A stretch of DNA of 64,000 nt from RUG14871 sp045539425 (GCA_045539425.1 JAZQFH010000040.1:21422-85421); one strand, 5' to 3'; positions 44,738-53,577 are shown, counted from the first letter of the stretch. Notes: generated by a model from the sequence alone, not told the origin. Translations and numbers: made by a program.

Positions 44738-45741
44738 AAGGATTCCTCCTTTTCAAAAGAGGACCGGTTTGGAAACAGTGTTTCCATCATCTGCGTCATT
44801 TCCTTTTTCACCTTTTCATAATTGCGGATCTCATCGGAGTCATTCAGGCAGACCAGCCGGTACGCCTTGTTCTCAGCATTCCGGATGAACTCCCCGTTCT
44901 CTTCCCCGATGACATAATAGCAGTCGCGCTTGCGGCTTTTCAGTACGAATTCCCCGTTGACCAAAGACACGTATCTTGCCAGCCAGAGGCTGAGATCTTC
45001 TGAGGTACGAAAGCGGTTTGCGGCCGTTTCCCTCATGGCCTTCTCCTCTTCTTTCCATAAAAAGGTCAGATTGCTTTTCAGATACGGCTGGGCTACATGA
45101 GGATTCTCAATCCCCGTGAAATGTTTCCATGGCCATAACATAACTGTTTTGGATACATTTTTACCATTTTTCAAATTGAGCAGTTTCCTCATCTGGCTCT
45201 TCTGGACTGCTTTCTTATCAAAATGACGTTCCAATAATTCCATATCGTTCAGGATGATATGCTCAATCATGGAATTCTGCTGTTTGGCGCTCACGGCATT
45301 CCAGCTGAACGTATCCACCGGAAGCCCGTTCTGGAAAAAGTCCTCTTCACTTAAGCGGTCAAAGAAAAACATGTCGTCGTTCAGATATACAAATTGTTCG
45401 GATAATCCCGGAATGCGGTCAAAGAACAGTTCAATGACGTTTGAGTTATATGTCGGCAGATATTCTTGCGGAATATAGTCGGAATGTTTTACAAGGACGA
45501 GTTTCTCGTGATCTGTATTCAGCCAGGAAGGAACGTGTCCGCACGTCACAAAGAAGATCCTATTGACCCAGGGGGTATTGACTTCCATGGCGCGGAACAG
45601 GTACTTCAAAAAGCCCCAGTCCCGATAACGGACAGAGCCGTTCGCTTCCTCGGAAGTGTTTTTGTATTGCTGACGTTCTTTCTGCCACTTTGGATCATTC
45701 GGATCCACCCATGTAATGACAAAATCAATCGGTGTTTTCAT
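44734..45741 (-). CDS. Stealth-family hexose-1-phosphate transferase
   Basis: The 335-residue product has Stealth region 1 (DFVITWVDPNDPKW at the N-terminus) and region 2 (RYRDWGFLKYLFRAMEVNTPW, FVTCGHVPSWL). The region around VYLNDDMFFF and the later IENPHVAQPY correspond to the remaining conserved blocks. Members form sugar-phosphate-sugar diesters in capsules and include the animal GlcNAc-1-phosphotransferase. The start is set at 45741 because AAGGGG lies 8 nt before it; the GTG at 45747 has only 2 nt spacing. It implies phosphodiester links in the polymer. Confidence 0.88.
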   Translation of the reverse strand: MKTPIDFVITWVDPNDPKWQKERQQYKNTSEEANGSVRYRDWGFLKYLFRAMEVNTPWVNRIFFVTCGHVPSWLNTDHEKLVLVKHSDYIPQEYLPTYNSNVIELFFDRIPGLSEQFVYLNDDMFFFDRLSEEDFFQNGLPVDTFSWNAVSAKQQNSMIEHIILNDMELLERHFDKKAVQKSQMRKLLNLKNGKNVSKTVMLWPWKHFTGIENPHVAQPYLKSNLTFLWKEEEKAMRETAANRFRTSEDLSLWLARYVSLVNGEFVLKSRKRDCYYVIGEENGEFIRNAENKAYRLVCLNDSDEIRNYEKVKKEMTQMMETLFPNRSSFEKEESL

Positions 45742-45758
45742 AGACACTTCCCCTTCCG

Positions 45759-46871
45759 TCAGATTCCCCTGACTTCTCCGTAGATCAACAGATCCGCAAT
45801 CCTGACGGATGCGTTTCCGTCTCCGTATGGATTTGATGCATGCGCCATTTCCTGATAGAGACTGTCATCTTCCAGTAAGCGGCAGATGTTTTCATAGACG
45901 GACGCTTCTTCGTTTCCGATCAGTTTCAGTGTACCCGCTTCCACGCCTTCCGGACGTTCCGTGGTTTTGCGCATGACAAGTACCGGTTTCCCGAATGCGG
46001 GTGCTTCTTCCTGAATGCCGCCGCTGTCCGTAACGGCCAGATCGCACCTGGCGATGAAATTATGGAAATCCAGCACATCCAGCGGTTCCACCAGATGGAT
46101 TCTTTCGTGAGAGCCCAGGATTGCTTCCGCCGTTTTGCGCACAAGCGGATTCCTATGGACCGGATAAATCACCTTGACTTCCGGATGTTTCTCTACTGCC
46201 CGCAGAATGCCGCGGAACATCTCTTCGAGCGGTGTTCCGAGATTCTCTCTTCTGTGTGCCGTCATCAGAATCAGCCGGCTGCCTTCTGCCCACTTCAGCT
46301 CCGGATGGGTATAATCTTCCCGGACCGTTGTCTTCAGTGCATCGATAACCGTATTTCCCGTCACGTAGATGGAAGAAGGATTCTTCCCTTCCTTCAGAAG
46401 ATTCTCTTGAGCGAGTTTTGTCGGTGCAAAGTTATACTCAGCCAGAATCCCGACTGCCTGCCGGTTGAATTCTTCCGGATACGGGGCATGGATATCGTAC
46501 GTGCGCAGACCCGCCTCAACGTGACCGACGGGAATCTGCAGATAAAAACATGCCAGTGCAGTCGCAAATGTTGTGGTGGTATCCCCATGTACCAGAACCA
46601 CATCCGGTTTCACCTTTAAAAGCACATTCCGGATGCGCTCCAGAATCACGGAGGTGATATCGAAGAGCGTCTGCTGCTCCTGCATGATATTCAGATCATA
46701 ATCCGGAACCACGTGAAAGGCCTGCAGCACCTGCTGCAGCATCTCCTTATGCTGGGAAGTGACACAGACGATGGTCTCCACTTCCTCCCGCTTTTTCAGT
46801 TCTTTCACAAGCGGGCACATCTTGATGGCTTCCGGGCGGGTCCCGAAAACGGTCATGATCTTCTTTTTCAT
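45759..46871 (-). CDS. wecB: UDP-N-acetylglucosamine 2-epimerase (non-hydrolysing)
   Basis: The 370-residue enzyme has all family signatures: MTVFGTRPEAIKM at the N-terminus, VLVHGDTTTTFA (about 92), VGHVEAGLRTYD (about 112), PEEFNRQ, VTDSGGIQEEA (about 285) and the conserved ERPEGVEAGT. It interconverts UDP-GlcNAc and UDP-ManNAc. That supplies ManNAc for the TagA-like transferase at 32913-33701 and, by inference, for a pyruvylated ManNAc ligand of SLH domains. It overlaps the first glycosyltransferase gene by 4 nt. Confidence 0.95.
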   Translation of the reverse strand: MKKKIMTVFGTRPEAIKMCPLVKELKKREEVETIVCVTSQHKEMLQQVLQAFHVVPDYDLNIMQEQQTLFDITSVILERIRNVLLKVKPDVVLVHGDTTTTFATALACFYLQIPVGHVEAGLRTYDIHAPYPEEFNRQAVGILAEYNFAPTKLAQENLLKEGKNPSSIYVTGNTVIDALKTTVREDYTHPELKWAEGSRLILMTAHRRENLGTPLEEMFRGILRAVEKHPEVKVIYPVHRNPLVRKTAEAILGSHERIHLVEPLDVLDFHNFIARCDLAVTDSGGIQEEAPAFGKPVLVMRKTTERPEGVEAGTLKLIGNEEASVYENICRLLEDDSLYQEMAHASNPYGDGNASVRIADLLIYGEVRGI

Positions 46872-47959
46872 TTTGTATCTTCCTTTATCTGATTCAGATA
46901 TGCCTGAAGCGTTTCCTGCTGCTTCTGCATATCCTTTTCTACTTCTTCTAAAAACTCACGGCAATGCTTACGGAATTCCTCTTCATCAAAATCCTTCAGA
47001 TATTCCCGCAACATCTGCGGAATATCATCGGTTTTGGCGTCTGCCGCAAAGCCCAGCTGATACTTATTGACCAGCTCTTCCAGATACGTCCCTTTTGAGA
47101 CAATGACGGGGCAGTTGTAGAGCACGCCGTCATACAGCCGGTTCGGGGTGAGCGTTGTGGTCTCCAGGCTTTCCGTTCCGTAGACGGAGTTGATCACATC
47201 GATGGATTCATAGATCTTTCTTTTTTCCTCATTCCGGTATCTGCCGTGGAAATGCACGTTGGAGATTCCGTGCTCTTTGGCATAGCCTTTCAGATCACAG
47301 TTTTGTGTTACGGTACCGTAATAATCCAGCTGAACTAACGGATCATTGCCAAACTGGCGGATCATATCGCAGTTGGCATCATAATAGCGGATCGAGCCGA
47401 CGTAGCCGAGGGAGATCTTGCTTTTCTCTCTGATATTCTTATGCGCAGACACCATATTATCCGGCATGATATTGTGCGTCAGGATGTATTTATCGCTTTC
47501 AGGCAGGAACCTTAGAAAGCCGCGGGAAGAGATCACCGTCGCAAAGGAGTGCTCCACCAGTTTCTTCTCCAGCGCAAAGTATGCCCGGTTGGATTCATGC
47601 GTATAGTCACGGATATCAAGAAGATAGCGGTTCTTATATTTTGACAATAGAACATCGTAGATCATGATTGCTGGTACGCTCGTGAATACGATGACTCCCT
47701 TGTACTGCCCTTCCCTCAGTTTTTTGCGGATGTAGTGCGCAAGGCGCAGCATGGTCCCGATCTTTTTGAAATTGTTCCCGCCGGTCGGGCAGTATTCCTT
47801 AAACAGGAATTCATTCTCCCCTGCCGTCTCATCCATCTTGTAGCGCTCGAAATAAATCACATCGTAACTCATGTGATTTTTCTCGATTTCCTGCAGATAG
47901 TAGCCGTTATACACCGACTCGTTTTTGGAAAAGATATTGACCACCAGCAGATCCTTCAT
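46868..47959 (-). CDS. Glycosyltransferase (GT-B, GT4-like), first gene of the polysaccharide locus
   Basis: The 363-residue protein has an N-terminal fold of LLVVNIFSKNESVYNG type, a hinge near ISLGYVGSIRYYD (about 202) and the donor-site region NRLYDGVLYNCPVIVSKGTYLEE (split, about 285-305). There is no signal peptide. It is likely cytosolic and adds a sugar from a nucleotide donor. It is preceded by a good promoter and CGGAGG, and begins a run of five tightly overlapping genes ending at 42540. Confidence 0.78.
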   Translation of the reverse strand: MKDLLVVNIFSKNESVYNGYYLQEIEKNHMSYDVIYFERYKMDETAGENEFLFKEYCPTGGNNFKKIGTMLRLAHYIRKKLREGQYKGVIVFTSVPAIMIYDVLLSKYKNRYLLDIRDYTHESNRAYFALEKKLVEHSFATVISSRGFLRFLPESDKYILTHNIMPDNMVSAHKNIREKSKISLGYVGSIRYYDANCDMIRQFGNDPLVQLDYYGTVTQNCDLKGYAKEHGISNVHFHGRYRNEEKRKIYESIDVINSVYGTESLETTTLTPNRLYDGVLYNCPVIVSKGTYLEELVNKYQLGFAADAKTDDIPQMLREYLKDFDEEEFRKHCREFLEEVEKDMQKQQETLQAYLNQIKEDTK

Positions 47960-47986
47960 CGCAGTCCTCCGTACATTCAGTTTAAT

Positions 47987-48015
47987 ATATTAAGGAAAAA
48001 AGATAAATGGTTCAA
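47987..48015 (-). promoter_or_regulatory. Promoter of the polysaccharide locus
   Basis: The -35 TTGAAC (48010-48015), a 17-nt spacer and -10 TAATAT (47987-47992) lie on the minus strand. The leader to the ATG is only about 20 nt, so there is no room for a structured LoaP-recognition RNA at this start site. Confidence 0.65.
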
Positions 48016-48044
48016 CCTGATTTCATACCTGCGGAGAGCTCCCG

Positions 48045-48077
48045 AAAACAAAACTGCCACTTTCAAAAGCGGCAGTT
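48045..48077 (-). terminator. Terminator of the nrdD-nrdG operon
   Basis: On the minus strand AACTGCC (plus inner CTTT/AAAG pairing) and GGCAGTT form a hairpin followed by TTTGTTTTC. Confidence 0.8.
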
Positions 48078-48081
48078 CATA

Positions 48082-48570
48082 TTAATCCAGATGTAATTCC
48101 GTAATTCCTTCTCGGGAATTGGGAACATCGATGATTCTCTGATTGGAGGAGCCGCGGAACGCAAGAGAGACATCTCTTAATTCCTGCACATAGCGGCCGT
48201 CCACGCAGACATCCACATAGTTCATGACGTCCAGATCTTTGACGTCTTCATAGTTATAGCCGGTATAAAGCCAGATATCCTTTGTCGGGAAGAGTTCCTT
48301 GATGGTTTTGGCGATTCTGGCAACCGTTTCCCTGTTTTTCGGGAAAAGCGGATCTCCGCCTGTCAGCGTAACACCCTGAATATAAGGATATACCATCAGT
48401 TTGCATAAGAGATGGAGTTCCTTTTCCGTAAAGGGTTTTCCCGCATTCTCATCCCAGGTGCTCTGGTTGTGGCATCCCTCGCAGTGATTATCACAGCCGG
48501 CACACCACAAAACAACTCTCCAGCCGGTTCCGTTGGATAAGCTGGAACTTTCGATTTTGATATAGTTCAT
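48082..48570 (-). CDS. nrdG: Anaerobic ribonucleotide reductase activating protein (radical SAM)
   Basis: The 162-residue protein has the radical SAM Cx3Cx2C cluster motif in CDNHCEGCHN (about residues 26-36) and GGDPLF near residue 73. It activates NrdD by forming the glycyl radical with S-adenosylmethionine. It lies 17 nt downstream of nrdD with GAGG before the ATG, the usual operon order. Confidence 0.96.
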   Translation of the reverse strand: MNYIKIESSSLSNGTGWRVVLWCAGCDNHCEGCHNQSTWDENAGKPFTEKELHLLCKLMVYPYIQGVTLTGGDPLFPKNRETVARIAKTIKELFPTKDIWLYTGYNYEDVKDLDVMNYVDVCVDGRYVQELRDVSLAFRGSSNQRIIDVPNSREGITELHLD

Positions 48571-48587
48571 AACCCGATCCTCAATTC

Positions 48588-50795
48588 CTAGTCGTAGATG
48601 TGGTTATGCTTCACGCGCATTTCCGTTTCCTGCTGCTTGCCGAGGTTGAACGCTGTCGTGTAGTTTCCCGTTAAGTAGCCGGTGACTCTTCTCAAGCGCT
48701 GAATATTGTGGCTGCCGCAGACCGGGCACGTATCATTGAATTCATCCGTATAGCCGCAGTCCAGGCATGTATCGTTTGGAATGTTGATGGCGAAGTACGG
48801 AATATCCTTATCCATCGCATAATTGACCAGCTCTTCCAGAGCGTCGATATTGTGCTTGGATGTGCTTTCCAGTTCCACATATGTGATGCAGCCGGCATTG
48901 GAATAGCCTGTCAGCTGGCTTTCGATATCGATCTTTTCAAACGGTGTGATTTCTTTCCATACCGGTACATGGATGGAGTTGGTGAAGAACTTGCGGTCGG
49001 AAACGTTCTTGATGACACCGTATTTTTCCTGGAATTTCTTCATTGCCGTATAGCAGAGGTTTTCCGCCGGTGTGTAGTAAACGCCGAAGTTCAGACTGTA
49101 CTGCTTCTTGAATTCCGTGCATCTCTGTAAGAAGAGTGCTTCGATCTTCTTTGCCAGTTCCATGCCCTTTTCGGATGTCTGATCATCCCCGATGAGGATC
49201 TGCAGAGTTTCCGCAAGACCCAGCTGACCGATAACGATCGTGCCGTGTTTCAGAGCCGAGCGGATGCCTTCTTCCGGAATGTAGCCTTCCATCGTGCCGT
49301 TTTCATACATGAAGCGGGCAGATTCCATCGGCTGGGAACAGATCCACTCAAAGCGTTCCAGCAGCATTTCCTTCGCTTCGTGGATCTTTTCATCGAGCAG
49401 GTCCATGAAGTCTTCAATCAGATTTCCGCCTTCCTTGAGCGCCTGTTTGGCTTCCATGGCAAGGGTTGGCATGATGATGGTGACCGGGCAGATGTTTCCT
49501 CTGCCGTCCTTGAGCTGGCCGAAACCGTTGATGTCGAAGCCGTTGGAAGTACGGCAGCCCATCGTGCTCATGTAAGTCTTCGGGTCGTTGATATCGTAGC
49601 CGGCATTGTTGCTCCAGTCGACATTGACATAGTTCGGGTATAAGCGCAGGGATGTGGATTTTAATGCCAGGCGGAACAGGTCATAGTTCGGATCCCCTTC
49701 CTTGCGGTTGACACCCTTCATGCACTGGAAGATACCGCACGGGAAGATCGGAGTCTTATGTAAGGAGCCCAGTCCTTCAATGGAGACTTCCAGAAGTTCC
49801 TTTGTGACGATACGTCCTTCTTCGAGCGTGCATGTTCCGTAGTTGATGGAAGAGAACGGCAGCTGCTGTCCGCTGCGGGACTGCAGGGTGTTCAGGTTAT
49901 GATACATCGCTTCCACGGCCTGATGGATTTCCTTGACTGTCATGTCATAGGCAAACTGATAGGCTTTCGGATGGGATGTGTAAACTTCATCGTTGATGGA
50001 GACATTCTGAGATTCCTCTTTGTCAAACGGCATCTCTTCCGTGCTCTCTTCAATATATTTCAGACCTTCCTTGAAGTGTTTGTAGAAGGAGAAACGGACA
50101 TACGGGACCATCGTCCAGTCCAGATGTGTCGCGCTGACACCGCCGAACTGCTGTAAGCTCTGCAGCTGCATGATGACAGCTACCAGCTGCATGGCCGTGT
50201 TGACGCTGCGCGGAGGACGGACGTCTGTCTGACGCGTTTTAAAACCCGTGGCAAGAATCTTGTCAAACGGAATGGAAAGGCAGTTGTGCATGCCGACCGC
50301 ATAGGAGTCCAGGTCATGAATGTAGATTTCGTTATTCAGATGGTTGTTGCGTGCCATTTCGCTCATGCAGTTATAAAGTGCATAGTCCTTTGTGACAACG
50401 CGGTTGGCCTCATTCATTCTTCCGCTGAAAGAACGCTCATCCAGGTTGGCATTCTGGTTTTCGACGTTGGTCGCATTCAGCTTTTCAGAGATATCGCTCA
50501 TCAGTTTGGATTTGCTCTGTCTGATGCGCTCTCTGTCATAACGGTAACGGATATAGCTTCTCGCAACATCCGTCAGACCGTTTTCCATCAGTTTGGCTTC
50601 GACCATATCCTGAAGCTTTTCGATCTCGATATTGCGGGTATTTTTGTTGATGAGTTCCTTTTCGATATCCAGTGCGATATCCTCTGCTTTTTCCTCATCC
50701 AGCATATTCACAGAGCGCATTGCACCCTGAATTGCAGCACTGATCTTTTCCGGATTGAATGACTGCAGTTTTCCGTTTCTCTTTCTGACTTTCAT
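48588..50795 (-). CDS. nrdD: Anaerobic ribonucleoside-triphosphate reductase
   Basis: The 735-residue enzyme has an N-terminal ATP-cone (KVRKRNGKLQSFNPEKI), the catalytic barrel (GCRTSNGFDINGFGQ near 430) and a C-terminal zinc site with CLDCGY and CPVCGS. The glycyl radical segment RRVTGYLTGNY is close to the end. It reduces NTPs to dNTPs without oxygen, and formate is the usual reductant for the class. The ATP-cone implies allosteric control by ATP/dATP. AAGGAG with 8 nt spacing sets the start. Confidence 0.97.
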   Translation of the reverse strand: MKVRKRNGKLQSFNPEKISAAIQGAMRSVNMLDEEKAEDIALDIEKELINKNTRNIEIEKLQDMVEAKLMENGLTDVARSYIRYRYDRERIRQSKSKLMSDISEKLNATNVENQNANLDERSFSGRMNEANRVVTKDYALYNCMSEMARNNHLNNEIYIHDLDSYAVGMHNCLSIPFDKILATGFKTRQTDVRPPRSVNTAMQLVAVIMQLQSLQQFGGVSATHLDWTMVPYVRFSFYKHFKEGLKYIEESTEEMPFDKEESQNVSINDEVYTSHPKAYQFAYDMTVKEIHQAVEAMYHNLNTLQSRSGQQLPFSSINYGTCTLEEGRIVTKELLEVSIEGLGSLHKTPIFPCGIFQCMKGVNRKEGDPNYDLFRLALKSTSLRLYPNYVNVDWSNNAGYDINDPKTYMSTMGCRTSNGFDINGFGQLKDGRGNICPVTIIMPTLAMEAKQALKEGGNLIEDFMDLLDEKIHEAKEMLLERFEWICSQPMESARFMYENGTMEGYIPEEGIRSALKHGTIVIGQLGLAETLQILIGDDQTSEKGMELAKKIEALFLQRCTEFKKQYSLNFGVYYTPAENLCYTAMKKFQEKYGVIKNVSDRKFFTNSIHVPVWKEITPFEKIDIESQLTGYSNAGCITYVELESTSKHNIDALEELVNYAMDKDIPYFAINIPNDTCLDCGYTDEFNDTCPVCGSHNIQRLRRVTGYLTGNYTTAFNLGKQQETEMRVKHNHIYD

Positions 50796-50913
50796 GGTAT
50801 TTTCTCCTTATTTCTACGGTAATTCTCTTAAAATGGGCATAAAAAAAGCATCCACTTCCACAGCCCCTTTCATCTGCCAATTGGAAATACGACAACTTCT
50901 TATGTACAACTAA

Positions 50914-50942
50914 ATTCTAACAAAGAAGATGGGAAACTACAA
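50914..50942 (-). promoter_or_regulatory. Promoter of nrdD-nrdG
   Basis: The -35 TTGTAG (50937-50942), a 17-nt spacer and -10 TAGAAT (50914-50919) lie on the minus strand. Confidence 0.6.
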
Positions 50943-51069
50943 CATGAAAACAATGAAAATACACAAAAACATACCATATTATTTGGAAGTGCAACTTTTT
51001 TGTTTTCACCCTTGTTTTTTTAGGATTCCACACCTTTATTTTCTTTTCGTATCCATCCCTCCGGGAATT

Positions 51070-51078
51070 TGTTACAAT
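51070..51078 (+). promoter_or_regulatory. Extended -10 promoter of the GtrB-like gene
   Basis: TGTTACAAT (TGn plus TACAAT) lies 21 nt upstream of the ATG at 51100. Confidence 0.5.
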
Positions 51079-51099
51079 AAAGAGGAAAGAGATAACAAT

Positions 51100-52008
51100 A
51101 TGGATGACTATAAGATTTCGTTTCTGATTCCGTGTTTTAACGAGAGCGGAAACATCGAAAAAATATATGAAAAAATCAGCGAGGTCTTCCCGGAAGAAAA
51201 GATCCAGTGCGTTTTTGTCGACGACGGATCAAAGGATGCGACCCTGAAAGAAATCAAAGAGCTCAAGAAGAACCATGACAATGTGGCCATTGTCTCTTTT
51301 TCGCGCAACTTCGGAAAAGAAGCCGCCATGCTGGCCGGTTTGAAAAAGTGCAGCGGAACATACACCGCACTCATTGATGCCGACTTGCAGCAGGATCCGC
51401 TGTTTGTCCGACAGATGGTAGAGATTCTGGATGCGGAAGAAGACGTTGATGTTGTCTGCGCCACACCGAAGAAGCGGAAAGAGTCCTTCATTAAGACATT
51501 TCTGAAGGAAGGCTTCTATAAAATCAATAATATGATGAGTGAAGTGCACATGGAGGAAGACGCCAGCGACTTCCGCACATTCCGTGCCAATGTACGGGAA
51601 GCACTGCTGTCACTTCCGGAACGCGGCCGCTTCTCCAAGGGCCTCTTTGCCTTTGTCGGCTTTAAGACACGCTTTATTGAATATGAAGTAAAAGAGCGCG
51701 AGATCGGCGTCTCCAAGTGGAGTTTATTCAAACTCTTCCGCTACGCCTTCCAGGGAATCTTTGCCTTCAGCAATTTCCCGCTTGTTTTCATCAGCTATCT
51801 CGGCATCCTTCTGATGGCTGCCGGATTTATCTTATGGGTCATCATGTTACTGACGCATGCCAGTCTTTCAACTCTGGCATTATTGATTTTCCTGCTCGGC
51901 TTACAGTTACTGATGCTCGGAATCGTTGCCTTCTATCTCGGCAAGATCTACTCCCAGGTCAAGGGACGCCCGATTTATCTCGTAAAGGAGGAAAGTGAAG
52001 ATGAGTAA
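51100..52008 (+). CDS. GtrB-like family 2 glycosyltransferase (polyprenyl-phosphate sugar synthase)
   Basis: The roughly 302-residue product starts at the ATG after AGAGGAAAG; the frame is open 57 codons further upstream, but that part is low-complexity AT-rich sequence without a domain. It has the GT2 core FLIPCFNES, VDDGSKD (about 40), the metal motif DADLQQDP (about 93), and two C-terminal membrane helices. Members move glucose or another sugar from a UDP donor to undecaprenyl phosphate. The overlapping next gene is a GtrC-like transferase, so the pair probably decorates a surface polymer outside the membrane. Confidence 0.85.
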   Translation: MDDYKISFLIPCFNESGNIEKIYEKISEVFPEEKIQCVFVDDGSKDATLKEIKELKKNHDNVAIVSFSRNFGKEAAMLAGLKKCSGTYTALIDADLQQDPLFVRQMVEILDAEEDVDVVCATPKKRKESFIKTFLKEGFYKINNMMSEVHMEEDASDFRTFRANVREALLSLPERGRFSKGLFAFVGFKTRFIEYEVKEREIGVSKWSLFKLFRYAFQGIFAFSNFPLVFISYLGILLMAAGFILWVIMLLTHASLSTLALLIFLLGLQLLMLGIVAFYLGKIYSQVKGRPIYLVKEESEDE

Positions 52009-53542
52009 TTTTCTCAGCGCTTTAAAGCCTCCTTTTTCAAAAGAGCGCTTTTGGCGCCTGTTTCTTTTTACATTTGCCGGAGCGCTGCTCGGGTATAATC
52101 TGTTGATCATCTACGGCTATACCAATCCGGACGGTATCATGGAGGGTTTGACCTACTACAATAACGCGGTGGTTGCCTCGACCATGAGCGGAAGATGGTT
52201 TGTACGCTATCTCTCCCTTCTCTTCGGGAATATCGTCAATCCGTTTCTGGAAATCGTTTATTTCAGTTTATGCACAACCCTCTCAGCACTGTATCTTGGG
52301 GATCTGCTGCATATGAAAAAGGATCTCAGTTATATCCTGACTTCCCTTCTGTTTGTACTTTGTACCAATTCGATTGCACAGAGTTCCTATCTTTACATGC
52401 TGAAAGCCTATGCGACCTGCATGCTATTCTCCGTGCTCTTTGCCTATTTTTCCAAAAAGAAGGATCTTCTTTCCACGATCATTGCCCCGCTCTTACTGGC
52501 ACTGTGCTTCGCGCTGTATCAGAGCTATGTCGGCATGGCCGCCGCTGCGGTGGTACTCAGGCTCTTAAGTGAGCTTCTGATTGAGAAAAAGAGCATAAAG
52601 GAAGCTGCCGTAAGCGGCATCCGTTCCCTGATTCTGGCTGTCTTGGGCGGAATCATCTATCTCATCGGCATGAAGATCGATCTGGCCATCTACGGTCTGA
52701 ATTCCGTCAATAGGATTCAGGAATTCTCGCTCGGCAATATCCTTTCGCATCTTTTTGCGAGTATCAGAGGGACTTACCAAAGCTACTTCAATTACTTCCT
52801 GCACGATTATGTTCTGAAGAGAAGATACCTCTATCTGCTGCTTCTGGTCCTATTCCTCTGCGTCTTTTTCCTAAAGCTGAAAGAGGAAATAAAGGAAAAG
52901 CGCACACCGGAAGCCGCAGCTTCCATCATTCTGCTGATGTTGTTACCGCTTTTCAGTAATCTCATTCTGATTCTGATTCCGACCAACCCTATCAGCAATC
53001 TGATGAATTCGCAGAACCTGCTCTTTCTCCCGCTCTGCTTCGCCCTTGCGGAAGAGCTGCCGCAGAAAGTGTTCCGCGCTTCCGGATACGCGCTCAGCGC
53101 CGTTCTGCTCTGGACGCTGATCCTTTGCGCCAATGCGACCTTCCGCTGCTACCAGCTGTCCTATCATCACATCAATTCCCAGATGCAGATGGTCTTAAAC
53201 GACATCTATCATACGGAAGGCTATGAGAAGGACAAAACGCAGATCGTCATTGCCGGATACATCTCCGATGATGTCTTACGCGATAGCAATCCGCTCTACC
53301 GCTATGCGATCAGCCTGCCGGAAAACGTCGCTTTCTGGGAAGACACAAATGGCGTCACTTATAACCGTCGGAATTACTTCCTGAATTATTTCGGAATCGA
53401 TGCCCAGATCGTCTCGGAAGAACTTTACTACTACGTGATCTACTCCGACTGGTTCAAGGAAATGAGCGTCTGGCCAAACGCAAACTCCGTCATATTCAAG
53501 GACGGGCTGGTCGTAGTCAAACTCACGGAAGACCCACACTAA
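52001..53542 (+). CDS. GtrC-like membrane glucosyltransferase (Glucos_trans_II type)
   Basis: The 513-residue protein starts at the ATG 9 nt after AAAGGAGG and overlaps the GtrB-like stop by 8 nt. It has about 10-11 membrane helices with the family pattern in the first outer loop (SGRWFVRYLSLLFG near 60) and a soluble C-terminal domain of about 125 residues. This family takes sugar from a polyprenyl phosphate carrier and adds it as a side group to cell-wall glycan or teichoic acid. A GtrA-type flippase is not present next to it. It ends at a terminator. Confidence 0.82.
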   Translation: MSNFLSALKPPFSKERFWRLFLFTFAGALLGYNLLIIYGYTNPDGIMEGLTYYNNAVVASTMSGRWFVRYLSLLFGNIVNPFLEIVYFSLCTTLSALYLGDLLHMKKDLSYILTSLLFVLCTNSIAQSSYLYMLKAYATCMLFSVLFAYFSKKKDLLSTIIAPLLLALCFALYQSYVGMAAAAVVLRLLSELLIEKKSIKEAAVSGIRSLILAVLGGIIYLIGMKIDLAIYGLNSVNRIQEFSLGNILSHLFASIRGTYQSYFNYFLHDYVLKRRYLYLLLLVLFLCVFFLKLKEEIKEKRTPEAAASIILLMLLPLFSNLILILIPTNPISNLMNSQNLLFLPLCFALAEELPQKVFRASGYALSAVLLWTLILCANATFRCYQLSYHHINSQMQMVLNDIYHTEGYEKDKTQIVIAGYISDDVLRDSNPLYRYAISLPENVAFWEDTNGVTYNRRNYFLNYFGIDAQIVSEELYYYVIYSDWFKEMSVWPNANSVIFKDGLVVVKLTEDPH

Positions 53543-53550
53543 GCACACTA

Positions 53551-53577
53551 AACGCATCTGAATGGATGCGTTTTTTT
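53551..53577 (+). terminator. Intrinsic terminator after the GtrC-like gene
   Basis: The stem AACGCATC / GATGCGTT (53551-53558 / 53565-53572) is followed by a T run. Confidence 0.9.

Larger units (their letters stand above)
50796..51099. promoter_or_regulatory. Divergent region between nrdD and the GtrB-like gene
   Basis: A minus-strand promoter for nrdD (50914-50942) gives a leader of about 110 nt that contains a T-run (TTTTTTT, complement of 50841-50847) without a clear hairpin before it. A plus-strand extended -10 (51070-51078) serves the GtrB-like gene. No NrdR box or riboswitch was recognised. Confidence 0.5.

Noticed and set aside
50796..51099. An NrdR box or riboswitch upstream of nrdD.
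   Set aside because: No paired NrdR-like 16-mers and no convincing hairpin before the T-run were seen.
50929..51099. An extra 57-codon N-terminus for the GtrB-like protein.
   Set aside because: The segment is AT-rich, contains the predicted promoter, and lacks homology to GT2 proteins; the ATG at 51100 begins directly at the conserved fold.
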